Shown: positions 43,421 through 52,501 of the stretch, piece after piece | How positions within the stretch are numbered: the stretch's first letter is position 1 | How the letters are laid out: each line of letters opens with the position of its first letter | Assembly (NCBI GenBank): GCA_021730985.1 | Contig: JAKFYI010000010.1 | Coordinates: forward strand, 1 to 64,000 | Direction of reading: 5' to 3' | DNA length: 64,000 nt | Source of the DNA: Hyphomicrobiales bacterium | GTDB lineage: Bacteria > Pseudomonadota > Alphaproteobacteria > Rhizobiales > Xanthobacteraceae | Position numbers and translations under genes: made by a program | Notes under the pieces: model-generated | The model's input: only the letters and a program-made list of their open reading frames with translations | The model's database searches: none | What the model was told of the DNA's origin: nothing

Positions 43421-44315
43421 GGTGGAAAGAGCCGACATTTTGAAAGAATCGAGCACCACCATCGGCATCCTGTGTGGCGCCGGCGCTGCGATCTTCTGGG
43501 CGCTCGGGTTCACCGCCGCGCGCCACGGCATCGATATCGGCTTTTCGCCGGCCGACATCACGTTCCACCGCTGCGTCTGGGGCGGCCTCGTGCTGCTGCC
43601 GCTGTTCATGCGCGACAGCATGGCCGACCTCAACGGCGTCGGCTGGTTCCGCGGCATCGTGCTGGCGATCTTGAGCGGCCCGGGCATCTCCATCATCTGC
43701 TATTCGGGATTCCTGCTGGTACCGCTCGCCCATGCCGGGCTGATCCAGCCGTCCTGCGCCGCGCTGTTCGGCATCCTGCTGGCGGCGATCGTGCTGAAGG
43801 AGCCTGTCAGCACCCACCGCGTGCTGGGCGCCCTCACCATCGTCGGCGGCCTCGTCGTGATCGGCGGCGAGGCCATCACCAGCATCGGCGCGCATGGCGT
43901 CGCCGGCGATCTGATGTTCGTGGTAACCGGGGCGTTCTTTGCAACCTTCGGCATGCTGCTGCGGCTGTGGCGGATCGATGCGATCCGCGCCACCGTGGTG
44001 GTCAGCGTGCTCTCGCTGGTCCTTATCCCCATCCAGTGGGCGTTCACCGGCTTCGAGCGGATGGTGGCGCTCGGGATCTGGGAGAACCTGCTGCAGGCCG
44101 TGGTGCAGGGCATCCTGGCGGGGCCTGCCGCGATCTATCTGTTCACCCACTCGGTGGTGCTGATCGGCGCCTCCCGCGCCGCGGTTTTCCCGTCGCTGGT
44201 GCCCGGTTTCACCCTGCTGGTCGGCTATCTGGCGCTCGGGATCGTGCCGAGCATCCCGCAACTCCTCGGTTTTGCCATCGTTCTGATCGGCTTCCGCCTG
44301 ACCCAGAAGCCATAA
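43416..44315 (+). CDS. EamA/DMT-family permease
   Basis: A 299-residue membrane protein with ten hydrophobic segments in two EamA repeats: ILCGAGAAIFWALGFTAARHGIDIGFSPADITFHRCVWGG in the first and GDLMFVVTGAFFATFGMLLRLW in the second, with PSLVPGFTLLVGYLALGI near the end. Such proteins export amino acids, drugs or metabolites; the substrate is unknown. ATG 43416 lies in a palindrome arm; GTG 43422 and TTG 43440 are alternatives. None has a strong ribosome site, so the first residues are uncertain. Confidence 0.88.
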   Translation: MTVERADILKESSTTIGILCGAGAAIFWALGFTAARHGIDIGFSPADITFHRCVWGGLVLLPLFMRDSMADLNGVGWFRGIVLAILSGPGISIICYSGFLLVPLAHAGLIQPSCAALFGILLAAIVLKEPVSTHRVLGALTIVGGLVVIGGEAITSIGAHGVAGDLMFVVTGAFFATFGMLLRLWRIDAIRATVVVSVLSLVLIPIQWAFTGFERMVALGIWENLLQAVVQGILAGPAAIYLFTHSVVLIGASRAAVFPSLVPGFTLLVGYLALGIVPSIPQLLGFAIVLIGFRLTQKP

Positions 44316-44329
44316 CGCCCACTATACGA

Positions 44330-44374
44330 GCATGATCTTTTCCGAAAACCGGTAGCCACTTTTCGGGATCATGC
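44330..44374. repeat. Intergenic palindrome, family F (GCATGATC...GATCATGC)
   Basis: Arms GCATGATC and GATCATGC with inner TTTTCCGAAAA and ACTTTTCGGG segments. This element type is widespread in Rhizobiales genomes from memory. Only one copy is in the window. It lies between the DMT permease and the MscS-like gene. Confidence 0.75.
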
Positions 44375-44451
44375 TTCAGGCGTCATGCTTTAGGTGTGTG
44401 TGCGGCGCGAATCGTCTATTTCCGATTCGCTGCGGGCGGGGGACTCGATTC

Positions 44452-45801
44452 ATGGATTTTCCAGACCTTCAGGCGGCTCTCGCCGCCCTGAACAGCGGGC
44501 TCCGCACTACGCTGCGGACCAATTTCACCTCGATCTGGCTGCCGATCCAGCTCGGCATCATCGTGGCAGTCGCCGCCGTCGCACTGTTCATCGCGCGCAC
44601 CGTGCGCGCGCGCTTCGACCTCGTCTCCGCGACGATGAACTGGCCGCCCTACGCACGGCTTGCCGTGCGGGCGATGATGAACCATCTCGGCACCATCATC
44701 TTCGTGCTGCTGTTGTCGATCGTGCGAGTCAGCATGCGCGCATCGATGGACCGCCCGCGAACCTACCTGATGCTGATCGCGATCGATCTCGCCAGCGCCT
44801 GGGTGGTGATCAACATCGTCGCCGGCGTAATCCGCAACCAGTTCGTCAACCGCGTGGTGACGGTGTCGGTGTGGACACTCGCGGCGCTGAGCATCCTGCG
44901 GCTGCTCGACCCGATCGTCGCCGGGCTCGATTCCGTCACGCTGAACCTCGGCGGCCTGCGGATCACGCCGCTGGTCATCCTCAAGGCCTCGGTTTTGATG
45001 GTCCTGCTGGTGTGGGCCGCGGTCGCCGCCAGCAACTTCCTCGACCGGCGGCTGCGTAGCTTCTCCGACCTGACGCCTTCGATCCAGGTGCTGCTGAGCA
45101 AGCTGATCCGCATCGCGCTCCTGGCCTTCGCGATCATCATCGCGCTGAGTTCGCTCGGCATCGACCTGTCGGTGCTGGCGGTCTTCACCGGCGCGGTCGG
45201 CGTCGGCCTCGGCTTCGGCCTGCAGAAGATCGTGTCCAACCTGGTGAGCGGCATCATCCTGCTGGCCGACAAGTCGATCAAGCCGGGCGACGTCATCTCG
45301 GTCGGCGACCAGTACGGCTGGGTGACGACGATGGGCGCGCGCTATACCGCGGTCGATACCAAGGACGGCCGCGAGTACCTCATTCCCAACGAGGACTTCG
45401 TCACGCAGCGCGTGGTGAACTGGTCGTACTCCAACAACCTCATCCGCCTCGAGGTGAAGTTCGGCGCCAGCTATTCCAGCGATCCGCGCAAGGTGCAGGC
45501 CGCTGCCATCGCAGCCGCCGCCAGCGTGCCGCGCGTGCTCAAGCAGCCGGCGCCAATCTGCCACCTGCTCGCGTTCGGCGGCTCGGCGGTGGAGTACCGG
45601 CTGGCGTTCTGGATCGGCGATCCGGGCGCCGGCATCACCGCGGTGCGCAGCAACGTCATGCTGGCGCTGTGGGACACGCTGGAGAAGGAAGGCGTCGGCC
45701 TGCCGAAGCCCGGCCCGCAGCGGGTGATCTACGAGCGGGCGAAGGACGATGGCGAGGGATTGCCGCCCCTCTCTCGGCCTCATCCTGAGGAGCGCCCATA
45801 G
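44452..45801 (+). CDS. MscS-family mechanosensitive channel
   Basis: A 449-residue membrane protein. Several TM segments precede the MscS core. The pore helix region is FTGAVGVGLGFGLQKIVSNLVSGIILLADKSIKPGDVI, with the Gly/Ala packing of the channel, followed by the beta domain (TKDGREYLIPNEDFVTQRVVNWSYSN) and the C-terminal alpha/beta domain. It releases solutes on hypo-osmotic shock. GGGGG precedes ATG 44452. The last residues (RPHPEERP, then TAG) are encoded by the left arm of a family A palindrome, so that the element has replaced the original C-terminus. Confidence 0.92.
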   Translation: MDFPDLQAALAALNSGLRTTLRTNFTSIWLPIQLGIIVAVAAVALFIARTVRARFDLVSATMNWPPYARLAVRAMMNHLGTIIFVLLLSIVRVSMRASMDRPRTYLMLIAIDLASAWVVINIVAGVIRNQFVNRVVTVSVWTLAALSILRLLDPIVAGLDSVTLNLGGLRITPLVILKASVLMVLLVWAAVAASNFLDRRLRSFSDLTPSIQVLLSKLIRIALLAFAIIIALSSLGIDLSVLAVFTGAVGVGLGFGLQKIVSNLVSGIILLADKSIKPGDVISVGDQYGWVTTMGARYTAVDTKDGREYLIPNEDFVTQRVVNWSYSNNLIRLEVKFGASYSSDPRKVQAAAIAAAASVPRVLKQPAPICHLLAFGGSAVEYRLAFWIGDPGAGITAVRSNVMLALWDTLEKEGVGLPKPGPQRVIYERAKDDGEGLPPLSRPHPEERP

Positions 45802-45869
45802 GGCGCGTCTCGACGGATGGGGCCGCCCTCGTCCTTCGAGACGGCGCTTCGCGCCTCCTCAGGATGAGG
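45778..45869. repeat. Intergenic palindrome, family A copy 2
   Basis: Outer arms CCTCATCCTGAGGAG and CTCCTCAGGATGAGG match copy 1 at 2821-2913; inner GCGTCTCGA pairs imperfectly with TTCGAGACG. It begins inside the mscS-like reading frame and supplies its stop codon (TAG at 45799-45801), then ends 13 bp before the kdgD-like stop. Confidence 0.92.
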
Positions 45870-45881
45870 GCGGAGAAAAAA

Positions 45882-46802
45882 CTAATCTTGCGGCCCTATC
45901 GCCTCGATCAACTTCCGCAACTCGGCCACTTCCTCCGCCGTGCAGTCCGACAGCGGCGGACGCACCCTGCCCGCACTGCGGCCGACGATGGTGGCGCCGG
46001 CCTTCACGATGCTCACGGCGTAGCCCTGCCCCTTGTTGCGGATGCGTACATAGGGAATGAGGAAGTCCTTCAGCAACTGGTCGATCGCCGCCTCGTCGCC
46101 CGACTTCAGCGCGTTGAGGAACGCCAGCGCGGTGCGCGGAATGAAGTTGAAGATCGCCGACGAATAGGTCGGGATGCCGATGCCGCGGAACGAACGCGCA
46201 TAGGTTTCCGCGGTCGGCATGCCGTTGATGAAAAGCAGCCGGCCGCCGATCGCGTTGCGCACGACGGTGAGCTGCTCGATATCGCCGACGCCGTCCTTGA
46301 AGCCGATCAGGTTCGGACAGTCCGCCGCCAGCCGCGCAACAGTGTCAGCGGTGAGCCGGCAGTTGGCGCGGTTGTAGACGATGACGCCGAGCCTGGTGGC
46401 CTTGCAGATCGCCGTGACGTGCGCGCGCAGGCCCTCCTGCGAGCCCTCGGTGAGATAGGGCGGCAGCAGCAGCAATCCGTCGGCGCCGAGCCGTTCCGCC
46501 TCCACCGCGTATTCGATTGCGGTTCGGGTGCCGTAGCCCGACGCCGCGATGACCGGAAAGCGGCCGCCGCAGGCGCCGACGCCCGCCGCAATCACCGCCG
46601 AATACTCGGACGGCGTGAGCGAGAAGAACTCGCCCGCGCCGCCCGCCATGAACAGCGCCGCCGGTTTGTATGACGACAGCCACTCCACGCGCTTGAGAAA
46701 CGACGCCTTGTCGAACGCGCCGTTCGCATCGAAGTCGGTCAGCGGAAAGGCCAGCATCCCCAGCGGAATGGCGGCCTTCAGTTGGTCGGGCGACATCGCC
46801 AT
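45882..46802 (-). CDS. 5-dehydro-4-deoxyglucarate dehydratase-like (KdgD)
   Basis: A 306-residue class I aldolase-type TIM barrel of the DapA family. PLGMLAFPLTDFDANGAFD and FMAGGAGEFFSLTPSEY are characteristic of KdgD, which converts 5-keto-4-deoxyglucarate to 2,5-dioxopentanoate with loss of water and CO2. The Schiff-base Lys169 is in GFKDGVGD and the catalytic Tyr143 is in IVYNRAN. Length fits. It belongs to glucarate/galactarate breakdown; the paired aldarate dehydratase is not in the window. It is divergent from a Bug gene, suggesting linked uptake. Confidence 0.88.
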   Translation of the reverse strand: MAMSPDQLKAAIPLGMLAFPLTDFDANGAFDKASFLKRVEWLSSYKPAALFMAGGAGEFFSLTPSEYSAVIAAGVGACGGRFPVIAASGYGTRTAIEYAVEAERLGADGLLLLPPYLTEGSQEGLRAHVTAICKATRLGVIVYNRANCRLTADTVARLAADCPNLIGFKDGVGDIEQLTVVRNAIGGRLLFINGMPTAETYARSFRGIGIPTYSSAIFNFIPRTALAFLNALKSGDEAAIDQLLKDFLIPYVRIRNKGQGYAVSIVKAGATIVGRSAGRVRPPLSDCTAEEVAELRKLIEAIGPQD

Positions 46803-46915
46803 GATTGTCTCGAAGCGTCCTTGGGCAGCGGCCCATCGGCTGAAGAATTCGACGGCGCGATGTTGTCGCCTATACTGCGAGGCAGAACAAGTTCAGTTCA
46901 TCCGGGGGAAACATC

Positions 46916-47881
46916 ATGGCTCGCCATTGGCTCACCGCGGCGCTCGCCTTGGCCGCTCTGGCCGCCGCCGCACCGGCGCACGCGCAATCCTATCCGTCGA
47001 AGCCGATCCGCATGCTGGTCGGTTTCCCGGCCGGCGGGCCGAGCGATGTGCCGGCCCGGCTGATCGCAGCGAAGATGCAGGCCGCGCTCGGCCAGCCGGT
47101 CGTGGTCGAGAACAAGACCGGCGCGGCCGGCATGATCGCACTGAAGGACATGCTGGCGCAGCCGCGCGACGGCCACACGCTGCTGCTCTGCTCCTACATC
47201 GATGCGATCAATCCGCTGATCTACAAGAAGGTGGACTACAAACTCGACGAGATCGAGCCGGTGTCGATGGTGCAGAAGGCGTACTACGCGATTGCTGTGC
47301 CCAATGCGCTGCCGGTCAATTCGCTCCAGGAATTCGTCGCGCACGCCAAGGCCAACCGCGGCAAGCTGAACTACGGCAAGGTCGGCGCGGGATCGGTGAC
47401 CGAAGTGGTGCCCCGGCAATTCGAGAAGACCTCCAGCATCGAGATGACCGGCGTGACGTTCCGCGGCACCGGCCCCGCGCTGCAGGAGGTGGTCGCCAAC
47501 CGGCTGGAGTTCATAGTCGGGCCGCTCTCCCTCGCCATGCCGCTCTACGAGGCGAAGCAATTGAAGGTGCTGGCGATGACGAGCCCGGAACGCCTCGCCT
47601 CCGCGCCCAACGTGCCGACCATGAAGGAGCAGGGCGTGCCGATCGTCAGCGAAGGCTGGTGGGGCGTCTGCGCGGCCTCCGGCACGCCTAGGCCGATCCT
47701 GGAGGCGATCAACAAGCAAGTGGCCGCCGCGGTCAACGCGCCGGACTTCAAGACCACCATCGAGAAGACCGGCGTGATCGCGGGCTCATCGTCGCTCGCG
47801 GAGGCCGGCAAGATCTGGAAGGACACCGCCGCCGACGCCGAGAAGCTCTACAAGGACATCGGCTTTGAGAAGGTGGATTAG
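46916..47881 (+). CDS. Bug/TctC-family binding protein
   Basis: A 321-residue exported protein. The signal peptide is MARHWLTAALALAALAAAAPAHAQ; the body opens YPSKPIRMLVGFPAGGPSDVPARLIA and continues VENKTGAAGMIALKDMLAQPRDGHTLLL. GGGGG precedes the ATG. A good -10 (TATACT) lies at 46871, 45 bp before the start, in the divergent region shared with the kdgD-like gene. The ligand could be an aldarate on the basis of that neighbour, which is inference. No TctA/B genes are present. Confidence 0.9.
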   Translation: MARHWLTAALALAALAAAAPAHAQSYPSKPIRMLVGFPAGGPSDVPARLIAAKMQAALGQPVVVENKTGAAGMIALKDMLAQPRDGHTLLLCSYIDAINPLIYKKVDYKLDEIEPVSMVQKAYYAIAVPNALPVNSLQEFVAHAKANRGKLNYGKVGAGSVTEVVPRQFEKTSSIEMTGVTFRGTGPALQEVVANRLEFIVGPLSLAMPLYEAKQLKVLAMTSPERLASAPNVPTMKEQGVPIVSEGWWGVCAASGTPRPILEAINKQVAAAVNAPDFKTTIEKTGVIAGSSSLAEAGKIWKDTAADAEKLYKDIGFEKVD

Positions 47882-47911
47882 ACCACCTTCGTTCGTACTG
47901 AACGACCCTCT

Positions 47912-48002
47912 CCGTTCATTCCCGCGAAAGCGGGAATCCAGTTCTGCCAAGTGAACTTTCAGCCATTTTGCGCTGGGTCCCCGCTTTCGCGGGGACGAAC
48001 GG
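47912..48002. repeat. Intergenic palindrome, family C copy 3
   Basis: Arms CCGTTCATTCCCGCGAAAGC and CCCCGCTTTCGCGGGGACG followed by AACGG, with the inner CCAGT mark of the family. It lies between two convergent genes (Bug protein and MliC-like). Confidence 0.88.
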
Positions 48003-48016
48003 AGGAAGCGCGAAAA

Positions 48017-48334
48017 TCACCCCCGCCCCGGTGTCGTCACCGAGAAGCACTCGCTGACCCGGCCGGCGCGCTTGATGGTCACGACGCCGTTGCCGCGCAC
48101 CCAGAACGTCACGCCGCCTTGCGCGTAGCGGTCGCCGGTGTAGGCGATCTTCTTCGGCAGTTGCAGCGCCTTGCCATCGAGCTGGAGATACGCCTTCTTC
48201 TCGGTGCCGAGCAGCGCGACCTGGAACTGCGCGCCGTCGTTGCATTCATATGCGACGAAGCTTTGCGCCTGCGCCACAGCGCCAAAATCTGCGACAGCCA
48301 TCAACACCAACGCACAACCGATGGAATGGCGCAT
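48017..48334 (-). CDS. MliC-family lysozyme-inhibitor-like secreted protein
   Basis: A 105-residue exported protein. After a signal peptide ending at VAQAQ, the MliC domain is YECNDGAQFQVALLGTEKKAYLQLDGKALQLPKK and ends in GGVTFWVRGNGVVTIKRAGRVSECFS; the two Cys would form the family disulfide. MliC proteins inhibit C-type lysozyme or otherwise protect the wall. No lipobox Cys is seen, so it is probably soluble. GGAGGA precedes the ATG. A paralogue is at 49677-49994, on the other side of the aminotransferase gene. Confidence 0.8.
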   Translation of the reverse strand: MRHSIGCALVLMAVADFGAVAQAQSFVAYECNDGAQFQVALLGTEKKAYLQLDGKALQLPKKIAYTGDRYAQGGVTFWVRGNGVVTIKRAGRVSECFSVTTPGRG

Positions 48335-48349
48335 GAGTCCTATCCTCCG

Positions 48350-49531
48350 TTACGCCGCCTTCCGGCTCGCCAGAAACTCACCCATGCGATCGAGCGCCTT
48401 GAGAATGTTCTCGGTCGAGTTGGCATACGAGAGGCGCACGTAGCCCTCGCCCAGGATGCCGAAGTCCGGGCCGCCGATGGTCACGACGCCGGTGTCGTTG
48501 AGCAGCGCGGTGGCAAGCTCCTTGGCCTTCCAGCCGGTCTGCTTGACGTTGGGAAATGCGTAGAACGCACCCTTCGGCACAACGCACGACACGCCGGGCA
48601 GCTTGTTCAGGCCCGCCACCACGACCTTCCGGCGCCGGTCGAACTCCGCGATCATCTTGTGAATCTCGTCCTGCGGGCCGGTGAGCGCCGCAAGCCCCGC
48701 GTACTGCGTCGCGGCGTTGACGCAGGAGTACAGATTCACCGCGAGCTTGCGTGCGTTCTCGTACAGCTTGGCCGGCCACACCGCGTAGCCGAGCCGCCAG
48801 CCGGTCATTGCGTAGGTCTTGGACCAGCCGTTGAGCAGGATCAGCCGGTCGCGGATCGACGGGTATGACAGCAGACAGACGTGGCTCTCGCCGTCATAGA
48901 CCATGTGGTCGTAAATCTCGTCCGACATGATGCAGACGTCGGGCCATTTCTCGAGGCCGGCAACCAGCTTGTCGACCTCGCTTTTCGGCGTGACGCCGCC
49001 GGTCGGGTTGGCCGGCGAGTTGAGGATCAGCAGCCGGGTCTGCGGCGTGATCAGCTTCAGCGTCTCCTCGGCGGAAAACGCAAAGCCGTTCTCCTCGCGG
49101 ATCGGCACCGGGATCGGCCGCGCGCCGGTGTATTCGATCATCGAGCGATAAATGGGAAAACCGGGGTCCGGATAGAGAATATCGACGCCGGGTTCGCCGA
49201 ACATCAGGATCGACATGAACATGGTGGGCTTGCCGCCCGGCATGATCATGACCGAGTCCGGCGACACCTCGACCTTGAAGCGCTTGTGCAGATCGGCTGC
49301 GACCGCCTCGCGAAGCTGCGGGATGCCGGTGGCGGCGGTGTAGCCGTGATGGCCGTCGCGCAGCGCCTTGATCGCCGCCTCGACGATGAAATTAGGCGTG
49401 CGAAAATCCGGCTGGCCGATGCCCAGACTGATGATGTCGCGGCCCTGCGCCGCAAGCGCGTTGGCGCGGGCCAGGACTGCGAAGGCGTTTTCCTCGCCGA
49501 TGCGGTCGAAATTGGCGATCGTTTTCAGCAT
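48350..49531 (-). CDS. PLP-dependent aminotransferase, aspartate aminotransferase-like
   Basis: A 393-residue class I/II aminotransferase of fold type I. The internal aldimine Lys is in WSKTYAMTGWRLGY; LNSPANPTGG is the Asn/Pro block and SDEIYDHMVYDG holds the PLP-contacting Asp. The terminal Arg that binds the substrate carboxylate is in YVRLSYANS. Substrates may be aspartate, alanine or aromatic amino acids; sequence alone does not decide. AGGGA precedes the ATG. It lies 16 bp upstream of the MliC gene on the same strand and may be cotranscribed. Confidence 0.9.
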   Translation of the reverse strand: MLKTIANFDRIGEENAFAVLARANALAAQGRDIISLGIGQPDFRTPNFIVEAAIKALRDGHHGYTAATGIPQLREAVAADLHKRFKVEVSPDSVMIMPGGKPTMFMSILMFGEPGVDILYPDPGFPIYRSMIEYTGARPIPVPIREENGFAFSAEETLKLITPQTRLLILNSPANPTGGVTPKSEVDKLVAGLEKWPDVCIMSDEIYDHMVYDGESHVCLLSYPSIRDRLILLNGWSKTYAMTGWRLGYAVWPAKLYENARKLAVNLYSCVNAATQYAGLAALTGPQDEIHKMIAEFDRRRKVVVAGLNKLPGVSCVVPKGAFYAFPNVKQTGWKAKELATALLNDTGVVTIGGPDFGILGEGYVRLSYANSTENILKALDRMGEFLASRKAA

Positions 49532-49676
49532 GGTCCCTGGCGTTCCCTGTTGGCCGCTTCCGCTATTTGCCGCCCCGGCGAAGGCGGCGTCAACGGGGCA
49601 CGCTTGGCGATCCGCGGCGGCCGGATCGATCGGCTATTGCTGCTCCACTCGGCTATTTGACCTGATTTGACCTGGG

Positions 49677-49994
49677 CTATTTGACTTGGCACCGCGAGGT
49701 CTTGCCGCCGTGCTTCATGATGGCCTTGCCCTGGGCCCGCATCGCAAAGCTGTAGCCATCCTTCTTGAAGCGCTGGCTGATGAGTGAGAAGCGCTTTGGC
49801 AGCAGCATCGACTTGCCGTCGATCTGCAGATAGGCCGACTGGGTCTCCGGGTAGAATGTAACGTCGAAGCGGGAATCGTCGCTGCATTCGTAGCGATGGT
49901 GGGTCTGCGCTTGCGATTGCGCGATAGGACCGGTCACGCTGAACGCAAGCGCCAGCGAAAACAGTCCAATCCATCTGATCCTTCGAACCGTCAT
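49677..49994 (-). CDS. MliC-like secreted protein (second copy)
   Basis: A 105-residue exported protein. After a signal peptide ending at AQSQAQ, the domain YECSDDSRFDVTFYPETQSAYLQIDGKSMLLPKR and KAIMKHGGKTSRCQ parallels the paralogue at 48017-48334. The Cys pair is conserved. GAGGCGG precedes the ATG. Function is by analogy only: an envelope protein that may inhibit lysozyme or bind the wall. Confidence 0.75.
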   Translation of the reverse strand: MTVRRIRWIGLFSLALAFSVTGPIAQSQAQTHHRYECSDDSRFDVTFYPETQSAYLQIDGKSMLLPKRFSLISQRFKKDGYSFAMRAQGKAIMKHGGKTSRCQVK

Positions 49995-50048
49995 ATCACC
50001 GCCTCTTCCTGCCTCGTTGTACTCTCTGACGCCCGAGCGAGCGCGCCA

Positions 50049-50513
50049 TCAACGGGAGTCTTTCTTGTCCGAACCGACGTAGACATCGGCCATACGCATC
50101 ACCTCGAAAATGATCGCGACCGACCAGCCGATCAGCAGCAGGCCGTTCAGTCCGGTGATCGGCCCGATCATCCGCCAGCCGCCGCCGGCCACGGCGTCGC
50201 CGTAGCCGAGCGCGGTGTAGTTCTCGAATGCGAACTCGAAATAGCCGCCGGTGAACTGCGCCGTGCCGGTCTGCTGGATGGGGAAGCCGGCCCGGCTGTA
50301 GAACGCCGCCCACACGCCGACTTCGGTGACATGCGCGATCATCAGCACGAGCATGGTGATGGACAGCAGCGCGACCAGCCGCGCGAACGCATGAAGGTGG
50401 CCGGTGCGGTGTGCGGTGTGGCGAGTCACCACCACGACCAGCGCGGTCATCAGCGCGTGGATGCCGAAGTTGACGACGCTGACGAGGCCGCCCAGCAGAA
50501 GGAGGGTGAACAT
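50049..50513 (-). CDS. Two-TM ion channel protein
   Basis: A 154-residue membrane protein. Its pore-like segment TGGYFEFAFENYTALGYGD contains the selectivity-filter sequence GYGD preceded by Thr, as in K+ channels (TVGYGD), between hydrophobic segments near 1-40, 50-80 and a final one at about 120-140. It belongs to the ion-channel family (Ion_trans_2) and has no voltage-sensor or RCK domain. A K+ or mixed-cation role is likely. ATG 50513 fits; GGGAG lies rather far upstream. It faces the dehydratase gene across a short divergent region. Confidence 0.8.
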   Translation of the reverse strand: MFTLLLLGGLVSVVNFGIHALMTALVVVVTRHTAHRTGHLHAFARLVALLSITMLVLMIAHVTEVGVWAAFYSRAGFPIQQTGTAQFTGGYFEFAFENYTALGYGDAVAGGGWRMIGPITGLNGLLLIGWSVAIIFEVMRMADVYVGSDKKDSR

Positions 50514-50596
50514 GGTAGGACGCGCTCCCTTGCGCGCTGGCTGCAGTTCAGCCCATCCTCGCGTTGAAATCAAACTGGGCCAATCGGGATAGCAGC

Positions 50597-52411
50597 ATGG
50601 CGAAGAAATCCAAGACCTCTGCTCCTCGCGGCAAGTCACTTCGTTCCCAACTCTGGTTCGACAATCCCGAGAACCCGGGCATGACCGCGCTCTATCTCGA
50701 GCGCTATCTCAACTTCGGACTGACCAGCAAGGAACTGCGCTCCGGCAAACCGATCGTCGGCATCGCGCAAACCGGCTCGGACCTGTCGCCCTGCAACCGC
50801 CATCACATCGAGCTGGCGCATCGCGTGCGCGAGGGCATCCGCTCGGCCGGCGGCATCGCGTTCGAATTCCCGATGCACCCGATCCAGGAAACCGGCAAGC
50901 GGCCGACGGCCGCGCTCGACCGCAACCTCGCCTACCTCGGCCTGGTCGAGGTGCTGTACGGCTATCCGCTCGACGGCGTGGTGCTGATGACCGGCTGCGA
51001 CAAGACCACACCGGCCTGCCTGATGGCGGCCGCCACCGTGAACCTCCCCGCCATCGTTCTGTCCGGCGGGCCGATGCTGAACGGCTGGTGGAAGGGCGAA
51101 CGCTGTGGCTCCGGCATGGCGGTGTGGAAGGCGCGCGAGGAGCTCGCAGCCGGCCGGATCGGCGACCAGGAATTTCTGGAGATCGCCTCGGCGTCGGCAC
51201 CATCGGCCGGTCACTGCAACACCATGGGCACCGCCTCGACCATGAACGCGCTGGCCGAGGCGCTCGGCATGTCGCTGCCGGGCTGCGCCGCGATCCCGGC
51301 GCCCTACCGCGAGCGCGGCCAGATGGCCTACGAGACCGGCGTACGCGCGGTCGAGATCGTGCACGAGGACTTGAAGCCCTCCGACATCCTCACCCGCAAG
51401 GCGTTCGAGAACACCATCATCGCCAATTCGGCGATCGGCGGTTCGACCAACGCACCGGTTCACATCAACGCCATCGCGCGGCATATCGGCGTCAATCTCA
51501 CGATCGAGGACTGGGAGAAGCACGGCTACGACGTGCCGCTCCTGGTCAATATGCAGCCGGCGGGGAAATATCTCGGTGAGGAATACTTCCGCGCCGGCGG
51601 CCTGCCGGCCGTGATGCACGAGCTGATGAAGGCAAAGCGCATCCACGCCGACGCGCTCACTATCAACGGCAAGACGATGGGGGAGAACGTCAAGCGTACC
51701 CAATCGCAGGATGCCGATGTGATCCAGCCCTACGGCAAACCGATGAAGAAGCAGGCTGGCTTCCTGGTGCTCAAGGGCAACCTGTTCGACAGCGCCATCA
51801 TGAAGACCAGCGTGATCTCGGAGGATTTTCACAAGCGCTATCTGTCCAACCCGAAGGACAAGAATGCGTTCGAGGGCCGCGCCGTGGTGTTCGACGGGCC
51901 GGAGGATTATCACCACCGCATCGACGACCCGTCCTTGAAGATCGACCAGAACACCATGCTGTTCGTGCGCGGCGTCGGCGCGATCGGCTATCCGGGCTCG
52001 GCCGAAGTGGTGAACATGCAGCCGCCGGCGGCGCTGATCAAAAAGGGCATCATGTCGCTGCCGTGCATCGGCGACGGTCGGCAGTCCGGCACGTCGGGTT
52101 CGCCGTCGATCCTCAACGCATCGCCGGAAGCAGCAGCAGGCGGCGGACTGGCACTGCTCAAGACCGGCGACCGGGTACGGATCGATCTCAACAAGGGCAG
52201 CGCGGATATCCTGATCTCGAAGGCCGAGCTCGACCAGCGCCGCGCCGCGCTGCAAAAGCGCGGCGGCTACCGGTATCCGGCCAGCCAGACGCCGTGGCAG
52301 GAGATCCAGCGCGGCATGGTGGACCAGCTCGCCGACGGCATGGTGCTGAAACCGGCGGTGAAGTATCAGCGCGTCGCGCAGCGCGGCGGCGTGCCCAGGG
52401 ACAATCATTGA
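50597..52411 (+). CDS. IlvD/Edd-family dehydratase, sugar-acid type
   Basis: A 604-residue Fe-S dehydratase. Ligand Cys residues are in [13 protein letters not shown] and [20 protein letters not shown] and the C-terminal [18 protein letters not shown] are family blocks. The sequence [26 protein letters not shown] at the N-terminus is typical of the pentonate (xylonate/arabonate) dehydratase subgroup rather than dihydroxyacid dehydratase of Ile/Val synthesis, so a role in pentonate or hexonate breakdown is favoured. ATG 50597 with GGGA upstream. A TRAP transporter follows 90 bp later on the same strand and may import the substrate. Confidence 0.9.
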   Translation: MAKKSKTSAPRGKSLRSQLWFDNPENPGMTALYLERYLNFGLTSKELRSGKPIVGIAQTGSDLSPCNRHHIELAHRVREGIRSAGGIAFEFPMHPIQETGKRPTAALDRNLAYLGLVEVLYGYPLDGVVLMTGCDKTTPACLMAAATVNLPAIVLSGGPMLNGWWKGERCGSGMAVWKAREELAAGRIGDQEFLEIASASAPSAGHCNTMGTASTMNALAEALGMSLPGCAAIPAPYRERGQMAYETGVRAVEIVHEDLKPSDILTRKAFENTIIANSAIGGSTNAPVHINAIARHIGVNLTIEDWEKHGYDVPLLVNMQPAGKYLGEEYFRAGGLPAVMHELMKAKRIHADALTINGKTMGENVKRTQSQDADVIQPYGKPMKKQAGFLVLKGNLFDSAIMKTSVISEDFHKRYLSNPKDKNAFEGRAVVFDGPEDYHHRIDDPSLKIDQNTMLFVRGVGAIGYPGSAEVVNMQPPAALIKKGIMSLPCIGDGRQSGTSGSPSILNASPEAAAGGGLALLKTGDRVRIDLNKGSADILISKAELDQRRAALQKRGGYRYPASQTPWQEIQRGMVDQLADGMVLKPAVKYQRVAQRGGVPRDNH

Positions 52412-52501
52412 CCGAGCGCCGCTGTTGACTCCACCCGCGCCAATTGGGGATGCTGCCCACCACAAGAAAGAAGCCGCCAACCGCGGCAGGGGAGGAATAC
52501 G

